Shown here one piece after another: positions 7,931 through 17,276 of a stretch of DNA of 64,000 nt. The translations under genes were made by a program, and so were the position numbers. The notes under the pieces were generated by a model. That model saw nothing but the letters and a program-made list of their open reading frames with translations, had not been told where the DNA came from and did no database searches. The stretch is from Methylobacterium sp. J-077 (lineage in GTDB: Bacteria > Pseudomonadota > Alphaproteobacteria > Rhizobiales > Beijerinckiaceae). How positions within the stretch are numbered: the stretch's first letter is position 1; each line of letters starts with the position of its first letter. The DNA lies in assembly GCF_022829365.1 (NCBI RefSeq), contig NZ_JAKSYJ010000196.1, positions 1-64,000 on the forward strand, in the 5' to 3' direction.

Positions 7931-9661
7931 ATGATGCGCACGCCGTCGCTCGCGACGCTCCGATCCGCCGCCGGAAGCCCGCCGGCCGCGCCGATCAACC
8001 CGCGCGCCCAAATCCGGTCCGTCCTCAGCCTCCGCCGCCTCCGCCTGGGCAGCGGGCTGGTGCTGTTCGCCTATATCCTGACCCACCTGACCAACCACGC
8101 GCTGGGCAACGTCTCCCTCGACGCCATGGAGGACGGCCTCGGCGTCGCCTCCGCCCTGTGGCTCAACCCGCCGGGCCTGACGCTGCTCTACGGCGCGCTG
8201 GTGATCCATCTCGGGCTCGGGCTCCAGGCCCTCTACGCCGCCCGCTACTTCCGCTGGCGTCCCGGCGAGGTGGTGCAGATGATCTCCGGGCTGCTGATCC
8301 CGCCGCTGCTCATCAGCCACGTCGCGGCAACCCGGATCGCCTTCGCCACCGAGGGGCTCGACAAGGGCTACGCGCAGGAACTCTACGCCTTCTGGGTCGC
8401 CGCCCCGCTCAGCGGCGCGATGCAGGCGGCGATGCTGGTCATCGCCTGGCTCCACGGCTGCTCCGGCCTGTATTTCTGGCTGCGGCTGAAGCCCGCCTTC
8501 GGGCGTGCGGCCCCCTGGCTGCTGGCGGCGGCGGTGCTGGTCCCGGTCCTGGCCCTGCTCGGCTTCGCCCAGGGCGGCCGGGCGATCGCCGCCCTCGCGC
8601 AGGACCCGGCCTGGCGGGCCGTGGCACTCCAGCCCGTCCATGTCGGGCTGCCCGACCAGGTCGCGCGGCTCGCCGCCATCCGGAACGGGATGCTGACGAC
8701 CTATGCCGGCCTCATCGCCGCGGTCATCGCCGCCCGCGGGGTCCGGACCCTGGCGGAAATCAAGCGCGGCACGATCCGGCTCAGCTATCCCGACGGGCGG
8801 GTGGTCCGGGTTCCATGGGGTACCAGCGTGCTGGAGGCGAGCCGGCGCAACCGGATTCCGCATGCCAGTGTCTGCGGCGGTCGCGGTCGGTGCTCGACCT
8901 GCCGGATCCGCGTGCTCGACGGCAGCGACCGGGTCCCTCCCGCAGGCCGGGCCGAGCGCGCCGTCCTGGAGCGGATCGCCGCCGGGCCGGGGGTGCGCCT
9001 CGCCTGCCAGTTCCGGCCCGAATCCGACCTCGCCGTGGTGCCGCTGTTCCCCCTGCCCCCGCGCGTCCGGCAGGCGGATCTGCTCGACCGGGCGCAATCG
9101 GGCGAGGAGCGCTTCATCGTGGCGATGTTCGTCGACCTGCGCGGCTCGACCCGGCTCGCCGAGGAGCGGCTGCCCTACGACACGGTGTTCATCATCAACC
9201 GCTTCCTCGGCGCGGTCGGCGACGCGGTGCGGGAGGCCGGCGGCTCGACCAACCAGTTCCTCGGCGACGGCCTGCTGGCCCTGTTCGGCCTCGAGACCGA
9301 CCCCGAGCCGGCGGCGCGCGACGCGCTCCGGGCGGTGGACCTGATCGCCGAGCACGTCGCCACCCTCAACGCGCTGCTGGCGACCGATCTGGAGCACACC
9401 CTCCGGTACGGAGTCGGCGTCCATGCCGGCCCGGCGATCGTCGGCGCGATGGGCGACGCCACCGATGCCCGCTTCACCGCGCTCGGCGACACCGTCAACG
9501 TCGCCTCGCGCCTGCAGGGCCTGACCAAGGGTCTGGGCTGCATCGCGGTGGTCTCGGAGGCGGTCTACCGGGCGGCCAAGGCCGCGCCGACGGCGATCCG
9601 GGAGATCCCGGTGGAGGGCCGGTCCGAGCCGGTCCGGGTGAGCACCCTGGGGGTGCTCTGA
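7931..9661 (+). CDS. Membrane/2Fe-2S ferredoxin/class III adenylate cyclase fusion
   Basis: 576 aa from ATG 7931; an ATG one codon later is equivalent. Residues ~35-285 form five or six membrane segments resembling a small di-heme or succinate dehydrogenase cytochrome b-like domain with histidines (YILTHLTNHALG; LVIHLGLGLQALY; LLISHVAATR; IAWLHGCSGLYFW). Residues ~295-370 form a plant-type 2Fe-2S ferredoxin domain with C315, C321, C324 and C359 (CGGRGRCSTC). Residues ~395-570 form a class III nucleotide cyclase domain: metal-binding D402 (MFVDLRGST) and D446 (FLGDGLLALFG), and ALGDTVNVASRLQG with the Asp, Asn and Arg used in catalysis. The design implies cAMP synthesis controlled by membrane redox or quinone state; that link is inference. 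Related fusions occur in rhizobia. Monocistronic, convergent with the MFS gene. Confidence 0.9.
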   Translation: MMRTPSLATLRSAAGSPPAAPINPRAQIRSVLSLRRLRLGSGLVLFAYILTHLTNHALGNVSLDAMEDGLGVASALWLNPPGLTLLYGALVIHLGLGLQALYAARYFRWRPGEVVQMISGLLIPPLLISHVAATRIAFATEGLDKGYAQELYAFWVAAPLSGAMQAAMLVIAWLHGCSGLYFWLRLKPAFGRAAPWLLAAAVLVPVLALLGFAQGGRAIAALAQDPAWRAVALQPVHVGLPDQVARLAAIRNGMLTTYAGLIAAVIAARGVRTLAEIKRGTIRLSYPDGRVVRVPWGTSVLEASRRNRIPHASVCGGRGRCSTCRIRVLDGSDRVPPAGRAERAVLERIAAGPGVRLACQFRPESDLAVVPLFPLPPRVRQADLLDRAQSGEERFIVAMFVDLRGSTRLAEERLPYDTVFIINRFLGAVGDAVREAGGSTNQFLGDGLLALFGLETDPEPAARDALRAVDLIAEHVATLNALLATDLEHTLRYGVGVHAGPAIVGAMGDATDARFTALGDTVNVASRLQGLTKGLGCIAVVSEAVYRAAKAAPTAIREIPVEGRSEPVRVSTLGVL

Positions 9662-9674
9662 CCCGCCGTATGGG

Positions 9675-10925
9675 TCACGGACCGGTCCCCTGTCGGGCGC
9701 GACGCGCCGCCCGCCCCCCGGCCAGATGCCGGGACAGGGCCAGCATGAGCGGCACCACGGCGAGGGCCGTCGCGGCGGCCGCCACAGCCGCCCAGCGGGG
9801 GCCGGCGGCGTCGCCGAGCCGGCCGTAGAGCAGCGGGGCCGCGAGCGCGCTGCCCCCGAGCGTGCAGGTGTAGAACACCGCGAACGCCCGCTCGACCCGG
9901 CCCCCCGGGGCCAGCTCCGGCACCGTGCCGTACAGGACCGACGAGGTGCCGTTCAGCATCACGCCGAGCAGCGGCAGCAGGATCAGCGCCGGGGCGAGCG
10001 GCAGGGCGATCACCGCCAGGATCGCCGCCGCGGTCCCGGTCTCGGTGAGCAGCACGGTCCGGGTCACGCCGAGGCGCTCCCCGAGCCGGCCGCAGACGGC
10101 CTTGCCCAGCGCGCCGCCGATGAACACCAGCGAGAGCGCCAGCCCCACGGTGGTCAGGGCCGCGCCCTTCTCCTGCAGCAGGAACGGCAGGTAGAGCAGG
10201 AAGGCCGGGCGGGCGGCGTTGTCCAGGGTGCCGATCGCGACGAGCAGCCCGAAGCCGGGCCGGTCGCCCGCCCCGTCGCCGGCCTGCGCAGCACGCGCCG
10301 CGCCCTTGCGCTCCTCGCTGCGTGAGCTGGGATCACGCGGCAGCCAGCGGCCGACGCCGAGGGCGACCGCGACGCCCAAACCGGCGATCACCCAGAGTGC
10401 GGTGCGCCAGCCCGACAGGGTCAGCAGGAAGCCGACCAGCGGCGGCACGGCCGCCTTCCCGAGATCGCCGGAGAAGTTGTAGGTGCCGAGCGGACCGCGC
10501 GCCGCCGCCCCGTAGGCCCGGGCGATCACGGTCGAGGCCAGCGGGTGCTGGGTGCTGCTGCCCGCGCCCCCGAGCAGCAGGCCGGCGCAGAGCCCGGTCA
10601 GCCCGCCCGACGCCCCGGCCAGCGCGTAGCCGCCGGCGCTGAGCAGCGTCCCGAGCACCAGCACCGTGCGGATACCGAGCGACCGGGCGAGCCGGCCCGC
10701 CGGCATCTGCAGGGCGGCGAGCGCGCCGTTGTAGAGCGAGCGCAGCAGCGCCAGCGCGACGTAGTCGAGGCCGAACTCCGCCTGCCAGACCGGCAGCAGC
10801 ACGTAGATCAGGTCGGTATAGCCGTCGTGCAGGGCGTGGTTGATCCCGGCGACCACGAGGATGCGCTTGGCTTCCCGGTCCGGGGCGGCGGCGAGCGAGG
10901 CGGTGAACTCCGAGGCGCGGGCCAT
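9675..10925 (-). CDS. MFS transporter, fosmidomycin-resistance (Fsr)-like
   Basis: 416 aa, about 12 hydrophobic segments, cytoplasmic linker around residues 200-225 (RSEERKGAARAAQ). The N-terminal region INHALHDGYTDLIYVLLPVW and the segment GAGSSTQHPLASTVIARAYG with GTYNFSGDLGKAAVPPL are typical of the Fsr branch of drug exporters. Substrate cannot be read from sequence. It is divergent from the LysR gene at 11021 with a 95-bp shared promoter region, so control by that regulator is likely. Confidence 0.88.
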   Translation of the reverse strand: MARASEFTASLAAAPDREAKRILVVAGINHALHDGYTDLIYVLLPVWQAEFGLDYVALALLRSLYNGALAALQMPAGRLARSLGIRTVLVLGTLLSAGGYALAGASGGLTGLCAGLLLGGAGSSTQHPLASTVIARAYGAAARGPLGTYNFSGDLGKAAVPPLVGFLLTLSGWRTALWVIAGLGVAVALGVGRWLPRDPSSRSEERKGAARAAQAGDGAGDRPGFGLLVAIGTLDNAARPAFLLYLPFLLQEKGAALTTVGLALSLVFIGGALGKAVCGRLGERLGVTRTVLLTETGTAAAILAVIALPLAPALILLPLLGVMLNGTSSVLYGTVPELAPGGRVERAFAVFYTCTLGGSALAAPLLYGRLGDAAGPRWAAVAAAATALAVVPLMLALSRHLAGGRAARRARQGTGP

Positions 10926-11020
10926 CCTGCGATCCTTGATGCTTCCACCACAGGATGCGGGTCTCGCGCCCGGCTGACAAACGCCTTATGCTGACGCGCG
11001 CGTGAGGAAACCTGACACGG

Positions 11021-11908
11021 ATGCATCGCCGCCTGCCGCCGCTCAACGCCGTCAAAGCCTTCGAGGCGGCGGCCCGGCACGCGAGCTTCACCCGGGCCGC
11101 GGACGAATTGCGCGTCACCCACGGGGCGGTGAGCCGGCACGTGCAGATGCTCGAAGCCTGGCTCGGCGTGCCGCTGTTCGAGCGCCACAACCGGCGGGTG
11201 GTGCTCACCGAGGCCGGGCGCAGCTACGCCGCCGAGATCGGGGCCGCCCTCGACCGGGTCGCCCTGGCCACCGCCCGCCAGGTGGAGCGCGGCCAGCCGC
11301 GCCTGCTGCACGTCAACGCGCTCGCGACCTTCACCCTGCGCTGGCTGATCCCGCGCCTGTCGGGCTTCCAGGTCGCGCATCCGGCCATCGAGGTCCGGCT
11401 GACCACTTCCAACGTGCCGCTGGCGAGCCTCGCCGACCCGTTCGACGTGGCGATCCGCGGCGGGCCGGATACGCGCCCCGGCCATGTCGGGCAGCCGTTC
11501 CTGACCGAGCGGCGCAGGCCGGTCTGTAGCCCGCGCTTGCTGCAGCGCCTGCCGCTGGAGGAGCCGGAGCAGCTGCGGCACCACACGCTCCTGCATGCGG
11601 CGACGCTCCCGGAGGTCTGGCCGCATTGGCTGCGCGCCGCGGGGGTGCCGGACCTGGTCCCGCAGGCCTCGGTCACGCTGGAGCATTTCTACCTGACGCT
11701 CCAGGCCGCCCTCGACGGCCTCGGCGTGGCGATGGGCCCGGAGCGCCTGATCGCCGACGACGTGGCCGCCGGCCGCCTGACCTGCCCGTTCCCGGGCCCG
11801 TCCCTGCCTGCGCGGAGCTACTACACCTACGTGCCGGAGGCCCGGGTGGACGACCCGACGGTGCGCGCCTTCTGCGCCTGGCTCACCGCGGCGGCGGGGG
11901 ACGCCTGA
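11021..11908 (+). CDS. LysR-family regulator (GcvA-like)
   Basis: 295 aa. N-terminal helix-turn-helix LPPLNAVKAFEAAARHASFT, RAADELRVTHGAVSRHVQML and FERHNRRVVLTEAGR is the GcvA/AmpR-type LysR signature; the rest is the substrate-binding-like effector domain. It probably controls the divergent MFS exporter at 9675-10925. The start ATG 11021 gives the canonical LysR N-terminus. Confidence 0.9.
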   Translation: MHRRLPPLNAVKAFEAAARHASFTRAADELRVTHGAVSRHVQMLEAWLGVPLFERHNRRVVLTEAGRSYAAEIGAALDRVALATARQVERGQPRLLHVNALATFTLRWLIPRLSGFQVAHPAIEVRLTTSNVPLASLADPFDVAIRGGPDTRPGHVGQPFLTERRRPVCSPRLLQRLPLEEPEQLRHHTLLHAATLPEVWPHWLRAAGVPDLVPQASVTLEHFYLTLQAALDGLGVAMGPERLIADDVAAGRLTCPFPGPSLPARSYYTYVPEARVDDPTVRAFCAWLTAAAGDA

Positions 11909-12017
11909 AGCCCGGGGATGGTGTCCGGGATCGGACTGGCGCAAGGATGGTTCTCAGGAACGCGTTCGGCGGCGGCGTCAGCGTCGGCGTGCGGATGCTG
12001 CGGCCGAAGGTGAGTCC

Positions 12018-14159
12018 ATGGCGCGCAAGCGTCTCCGCCCCACGATCGTCTCCCTGTCCGAAGCCGTGGCGCGGCTCGGGCTCCCTGCGAATTCCATCGA
12101 CCTGGAAACTCTGCGCGCCGATCTCGAGCTGCCCGAATTCGGCGCCGAGGTCGACGACGAGCGGGTCGCCGAAGTCTTGCGCGCCCGCCAGAAGGCCCGG
12201 GCCTTCGCCGAGACCGGCGTCCCGGCGGTCCGGAAGGTCATCCCCGCCCTCAAGGCCGCCATCCTGCGGGACCGCCGGGTGCTCTGGAGCATCCGGACCG
12301 AGATCCCGCTCCTCGACAATGGCCGCCTGGACCTGCGGATCGACAGCGCTCCGGATCCGGCCGCGGCCGAGATCCTGGCCCGCATGGCGGCCCGGAACGA
12401 CCCGGCGTATCGCATCGAGGCCCTGCGCGCTTCCGTGGCGGAGCGCGCCGCCGAGGTCACCCGGACCCTGGCCAAGCCGGTGGAGCGCCTGCGCGCGCAG
12501 ATCCTCCAGGACCTGCGCGAGGTCGGGGCCGACGCCCCCGCCTACATCGCCCATCTCGACCGCTCGCTGCGCTCCCGGGTGTTCACCTTCGGGCCGAAGC
12601 TGGCGCGTTCGCTCACCGACACGCTCGCCCCCGTGCGCCGGCACGCCAAGGCGGTGGCGAGCGAGGGCTCGCGCCTGCGCCGGCTGCGCGATCAGGTCGG
12701 GTTCGGCGCCTATATCGAGCGCTTCAGTGCCGCCCGCCGGCTGAACCGGCGGATCCTGTTCCACATGGGGCCGACCAATTCCGGTAAGACCTACGCGGCC
12801 CTGCAGTTGCTGACGGCGGCGCCGACCGGCACCTACCTGGCGCCCCTGCGGCTGCTCGCCCTGGAGAATTACGAGGCCCTGCGCGAGCGCGGGCTCCGGG
12901 CCGGGATGGTCACCGGCGAGGAGGTGCTGGGCGAGCCGCAGCCGACCCACACCGCCCGCACCATCGAGACCGCCGACCTGACCCGCCCGATCGACGTGGC
13001 GGTGATCGACGAGATCCAGATGCTGTCGGATCCCGATCGCGGCTGGGCCTGGACCAACGCCCTGTTCGGCGTGCCGGCCCGGACCGTGGTCGTGTGCGGC
13101 TCCGACGACGCCCTGGCCTATGTCCGCCGCGCCGCCGAGGCCGCGGGCGAGTCGCTGGAGGTGATCCCGTTCACCCGCAAGTCGCCGCTGCTGCTGCTCG
13201 ACGCGCCGGTCCCCCTGGAGAAGGTCGAGCCGGGGGACGCGGTCGTGGCGTTCTCGCGCCGGGCCGTGCACGAGAACCGCGAGATCCTGGTCGCCCGCGG
13301 GCACCGGGTGGCGACGATCTACGGCGCCCTGTCGCCGGAGGTGCGCCGGGCCGAGGCCGCGCGCTTCCGCACCGGCGAGGCCAACGTGCTGGTCACCACC
13401 GACGCGATCGGCATGGGGCTCAATCTCGGGCCGCTGCGGCGGATCGTGTTCTCGACCGTGCGCAAGTGGGACGGCACCAAGGAGCGCGGCCTGACCAATT
13501 CCGAGATCCGCCAGATCGCCGGCCGGGCCGGCCGCTACGGCCACCAGGATGTCGGCTACGTGGCGGCCACGGACGCGGTCGCGGTGGAGCCGATCCGGAT
13601 CGCGCTGTCGGGGGCACCGACGGCGCCGGCCGCCGATTCGCGCTTCTTCGTCCGGCCCGACCTCGGCGCGATCCGCTCGGTCGCCGAGGAGATGCAGACC
13701 CAGAGCCTCCACGAGGTGCTGACCCATTTCGCCCGGGCGACCTTCTATGCCGGCTCGCCGTTCCAGCCCTCGGCCCTGGAGGAGATCCTGGAGGTCGCGC
13801 GGGTCGTCGACCGGGCGCGGCTGCCGATCGAGGAAAAGTTCGCCTTCTCGGTCTGCCCGATCAACCGGCGCGACGAGATCGCCATGGGCATGCTCGAGCG
13901 CTGGAGCCAGGCCCGGGCGGCCGGCACCACGGTCCCGGCCCTGCGGGCGAACCTGGCCGGCGAACTCGACTACCAGGAGCGCACCGTGCGGCTGGCCAGC
14001 GCCTATCTGTGGCTGTCGCGCCGCTTCCCCGACACGTTCGACGACGTCGAGGCGATCCGGCACATGCGCGGCCGCGCCAACGACGCCATCGAGCAGCACC
14101 TGCGCGAGACCGCCACCCGCAAGGCCGAGCGCCGCACCCGCCGGGCGGGCACGCGGTAA
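12018..14159 (+). CDS. SUV3-like ATP-dependent RNA helicase
   Basis: 713 aa from ATG 12018. Superfamily 2 helicase of the SUV3 type, whose eukaryotic members work with the mitochondrial degradosome. Motif I HMGPTNSGKTYAAL is near residue 255, motif II DEIQM near 325, and VLVTTDAIGMGLNLGPLRR with IRQIAGRAGRYG are motifs V and VI. A SUV3 C-terminal-like region follows (SLHEVLTHFARATFYAG) and a basic tail ends the protein. The N-terminal ~245 residues precede the helicase core and are helical and arginine-rich; this extension is longer than the core requires and may bind RNA or a partner. Convergent with the autotransporter gene 33 bp away. Confidence 0.9.
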   Translation: MARKRLRPTIVSLSEAVARLGLPANSIDLETLRADLELPEFGAEVDDERVAEVLRARQKARAFAETGVPAVRKVIPALKAAILRDRRVLWSIRTEIPLLDNGRLDLRIDSAPDPAAAEILARMAARNDPAYRIEALRASVAERAAEVTRTLAKPVERLRAQILQDLREVGADAPAYIAHLDRSLRSRVFTFGPKLARSLTDTLAPVRRHAKAVASEGSRLRRLRDQVGFGAYIERFSAARRLNRRILFHMGPTNSGKTYAALQLLTAAPTGTYLAPLRLLALENYEALRERGLRAGMVTGEEVLGEPQPTHTARTIETADLTRPIDVAVIDEIQMLSDPDRGWAWTNALFGVPARTVVVCGSDDALAYVRRAAEAAGESLEVIPFTRKSPLLLLDAPVPLEKVEPGDAVVAFSRRAVHENREILVARGHRVATIYGALSPEVRRAEAARFRTGEANVLVTTDAIGMGLNLGPLRRIVFSTVRKWDGTKERGLTNSEIRQIAGRAGRYGHQDVGYVAATDAVAVEPIRIALSGAPTAPAADSRFFVRPDLGAIRSVAEEMQTQSLHEVLTHFARATFYAGSPFQPSALEEILEVARVVDRARLPIEEKFAFSVCPINRRDEIAMGMLERWSQARAAGTTVPALRANLAGELDYQERTVRLASAYLWLSRRFPDTFDDVEAIRHMRGRANDAIEQHLRETATRKAERRTRRAGTR

Positions 14160-14192
14160 CCATCTACCAGCAGGGTCGCCGCCCCCCCAAGC

Positions 14193-17100
14193 TCAGAAGC
14201 GGTAGAGGAACGCGCCCTTCACGGCGTGGTCCTCGGTTCGCGCGCCGACCTGGCCGGTATAGGACACGCCCAGGCTCGCGGAGGCCGAGAGGAGGAGGTC
14301 CAGGCCGGCCGAGGCGACGAGGGCATCGCGGGCGACCGGGAGGCCGGCCGTCACGAAGCTCGGCCCGGTCGCGAACGCCACCTGCGCCGTCGGGATGATG
14401 TCGCCGAACGCCCGCCGGTAGCCGACCGAGCCGTGTATCGTCACGGGGGTGTCCCATCCGAGATCGAGGCCCGTCTGCCCGCGCAGGCCGGCCGTGAGGG
14501 TCGGGATCTCGGCGTGCCGCGCAGTGCCCGTCAGCGCGCCGCCGCCGCCCGTCTCGGCGAAACGATCGCGTCCGATGGCCACGACGGCGCCGCCGAGGAA
14601 CGGCTCGAGGGCGGCCGGGACCGGGGTGTTTTGACCGGCGATGGCGATCCGGTAGCCGATCTCGCCGAAGCCCTGGACGGTCGAGCCGCCGTAGCGCGAA
14701 GCCTCCGACTCGGTGACGTTCGCGAACGCCACGGTGCGGCGCAGGGTCAGGCTGTCGCCGGCATAGATTGCGCCGAGGCGCAGCGCGAACGGGCCGGCCG
14801 CGTAGCCCCCGTAGACGCTGCCGAACCCGCTCTCGATCGTTCCGGATGCGCGCTGGCCCGACCTGTCCAGGCCCGTCGCGGTATAGCCCGCCGCGGCACC
14901 GAACGTGATGCCGGTCTCGCCCCGCACATCCGCGCCGAAGGCCAGTCCGGCCGTGTCGCGATGGAGCCCGATCGCGTTCCCGTCCGACCGGGTCTGGCCG
15001 AAGCTGCCGAAGCTCTGACCCCAGAGGCCGAACACCTGCGGATCGGGGACGCGCATCGGCACGATCGCCACGGGGGCGGCCTGACCGGGCAGGTCGGCCG
15101 TGAAGGCCGCGGGCAGCGCGCCGTAATCCCGGGTCGCAGGACCGAGGTTGCGCAGCCGGTCGAGGACGGCCTCGCGCAGGAAGGCGGCGGATTCGTAAGC
15201 CGCCGAGACGGTGCTGGCATGGACGTCGCCCGCCAGGGCTCCGAAGGCGGCGACGGCCTCTTCGGTGCTGAGGCCGACGGTCCGGATATAGGCCAGGCGA
15301 TCCGCACCGCCGTGCTGGATGGCCGTGGCGGCCGCGGCCTGGTTGCGGGTTCTCGCGACGCTAGCGAAGGGCAGATCGTTGCGCGTGAGCGTCAGGTCGA
15401 CCTCGCCGGGGGCGTAGCGCAGGGTCGGGGTCAGGAAGGCGAGGTTGCTGGTGACGCCGGCGAACTGCCCGAGGACGCCGCCCTGCGCGACCAGGATCGG
15501 GTAGCGCGTGCGCGGCGCGTAGGCGCCTTGCGCCGCCAGGACCTGGACGGTGCCGCCCGCCAGGGTGGCGGTACCGGTGGCGACGATTCGGTCGGCCTGT
15601 CCGGCGGCGTTGGCCTCGACCTGATAGGTCGAGCCGGGCGCGAAGGCGACGGGGCCGGCCGCGGAGAGAGTGCCGATGGAGTTCCCCGGCGCGATGATGG
15701 CGCCGCCCAGGGCCTGGATGCCGCCGACGGTGCCGGAGCCGCCCAGGCTCGCGCCCGGGCCGACGGTGACGACGGAGCTCGCGAGCGCACCGTTCACCAC
15801 CAGCCGGCCGCCGACCACCGTGGTGGGGCCGGAGAGGGTGCCGGTGCCGGTGAGCGCCAGGGTGCCGGCGTTGATCTTGGTGAGGGTGCCGCTGCCCCCG
15901 ATGGCATTGGCCATGCTGGCATCGGCCGCCTGGTCGAGGACGAGGTTCGCATTGTCGGTGATGGCGCCCGCGCCGAAGGCCCGGGCGTGGCCCACCAGGG
16001 TGCCGCCCGCGATGGTGGTCCCGCCCGCGTAGCTGTTCGTGCCGGTGAGGATGAGGGTGCCGGTCCCCGCCTTGGTGAGCGATCCCGAGCCGCCGATGTC
16101 GTTGCCGAAGCTGTCGAAGGCCGAGAAGCCGCCCCGCGCGGCATCCATCGTGACGGTGACGGGTCCGTTGAACGCGCCGTAGCCGTCGGCGGCGGCGAAC
16201 AGGTTCAGGCGCGCCCAGCCGGTGCCGGTGTCGAGGGGCTGGCCGGACGCGATCTCGGTCGTGGCGAGCACGTCGCGGCGCTGCGCGGCGGTGAGATAGG
16301 GAAAGCGCGTGGCGAGGAGCACTTCGGCGCCCTCCGGCACCACCGGCGCCAGGTCGGTGCGGCCGACCGGAGCGAGGCCGTAGGTCAGGCTGTCCGTGTA
16401 GCGCGCCTTGTTCTGAGCCTTGTCGCCATAGGCCGTCGGGCTGCCCGTCGCGCAGTCGAGCAGGCTGACGCCGCACGCCGCCTGGATCCCGGCGTGCAGG
16501 GCCGCCGCACCGTCGGAAACCGTCTGGGCGAAATCCTCACCGGGCTTGAGGTATCCCGGCGTGTTGTTGAGGAGCTTCACCACCGCCTCGGTCGCCAGGA
16601 TGCGGCCGGCGATCACGTCAAGGGCATAGTGCACGCCCAGGACGAGGCGGCTGTTCTGCGATTCGGTCGAGCGTGCCAGCAAGGGCTGGTAGAGTTCGGG
16701 CGCCATGACCGCGTAGAGGAGCGTCTGCACGTTCGCGTTCATCGCGTGGCCGCTCGGATACGACCCCGAATTGTACGTGCCGGCCCCGTAGCGCGGATCG
16801 AGGCGGATCTGGTCGCCGACCTGATACGGCCGGGGGTTGCCCTGCGGATTGGGAACGCCCGGTGTCGTCAGACCGAAGACGGTCCCGTAGGTGTTGATCT
16901 TCCCGTAGTAGATCCGCAGCCAGGTCGTGTCGTCTCCGATCCGGGTCGATCCCATGCCGTCGACGAAGCGCACGACCCCGTAGAGGGGCGATGCCGGGTT
17001 GTCGAAGGCCGCGAGCATCAGGGCGTTGATCCGGGTCCCGAAGCCCGCATAGTCGAACCGGGCGGCATCGTAGACGGCCTGATCGATCCGGTCCTTCGAC

Positions 17101-17276
17101 GCGGTCCTGTTGATGTCGATCGTGGTCTGCAGCGCTTGCTGATAGGTCGATCGCGGAAGGCTCAGGAACCCGCTGAGGACGTCGATGCCGTCTCGCTGCG
17201 GCAAGGTTTGCGCCAGCGCAGAACTCATCAGCGGAATCAGGCCCAACAGAGAGCCAACCGCAATCTTCCTACTCAT
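14193..17276 (-). CDS. Autotransporter with PAP2-type acid phosphatase passenger
   Basis: 1027 aa from ATG 17276, which gives a good signal peptide (MSRKIAVGSLLGLIPLMSSA, cleavage near ALAQ); an upstream start is less likely. Residues ~40-260 are a PAP2/class A acid phosphatase domain with SYPSGHAMN near 175 and SRLVLGVHYALD near 210, which together supply the conserved Ser, His, Arg and His-Asp residues. Residues ~390-560 contain passenger-associated autotransporter repeats (GTLTKINAGTLALTGTGTL; YAGGTTIAGGTLVG). The last ~270 residues form a beta-barrel autotransporter domain ending in Phe (FLYRF). It should be secreted by the type V route and display a phosphatase on the cell surface. Upstream DNA is AT-rich. 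Confidence 0.93.
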   Translation of the reverse strand: MSRKIAVGSLLGLIPLMSSALAQTLPQRDGIDVLSGFLSLPRSTYQQALQTTIDINRTASKDRIDQAVYDAARFDYAGFGTRINALMLAAFDNPASPLYGVVRFVDGMGSTRIGDDTTWLRIYYGKINTYGTVFGLTTPGVPNPQGNPRPYQVGDQIRLDPRYGAGTYNSGSYPSGHAMNANVQTLLYAVMAPELYQPLLARSTESQNSRLVLGVHYALDVIAGRILATEAVVKLLNNTPGYLKPGEDFAQTVSDGAAALHAGIQAACGVSLLDCATGSPTAYGDKAQNKARYTDSLTYGLAPVGRTDLAPVVPEGAEVLLATRFPYLTAAQRRDVLATTEIASGQPLDTGTGWARLNLFAAADGYGAFNGPVTVTMDAARGGFSAFDSFGNDIGGSGSLTKAGTGTLILTGTNSYAGGTTIAGGTLVGHARAFGAGAITDNANLVLDQAADASMANAIGGSGTLTKINAGTLALTGTGTLSGPTTVVGGRLVVNGALASSVVTVGPGASLGGSGTVGGIQALGGAIIAPGNSIGTLSAAGPVAFAPGSTYQVEANAAGQADRIVATGTATLAGGTVQVLAAQGAYAPRTRYPILVAQGGVLGQFAGVTSNLAFLTPTLRYAPGEVDLTLTRNDLPFASVARTRNQAAAATAIQHGGADRLAYIRTVGLSTEEAVAAFGALAGDVHASTVSAAYESAAFLREAVLDRLRNLGPATRDYGALPAAFTADLPGQAAPVAIVPMRVPDPQVFGLWGQSFGSFGQTRSDGNAIGLHRDTAGLAFGADVRGETGITFGAAAGYTATGLDRSGQRASGTIESGFGSVYGGYAAGPFALRLGAIYAGDSLTLRRTVAFANVTESEASRYGGSTVQGFGEIGYRIAIAGQNTPVPAALEPFLGGAVVAIGRDRFAETGGGGALTGTARHAEIPTLTAGLRGQTGLDLGWDTPVTIHGSVGYRRAFGDIIPTAQVAFATGPSFVTAGLPVARDALVASAGLDLLLSASASLGVSYTGQVGARTEDHAVKGAFLYRF

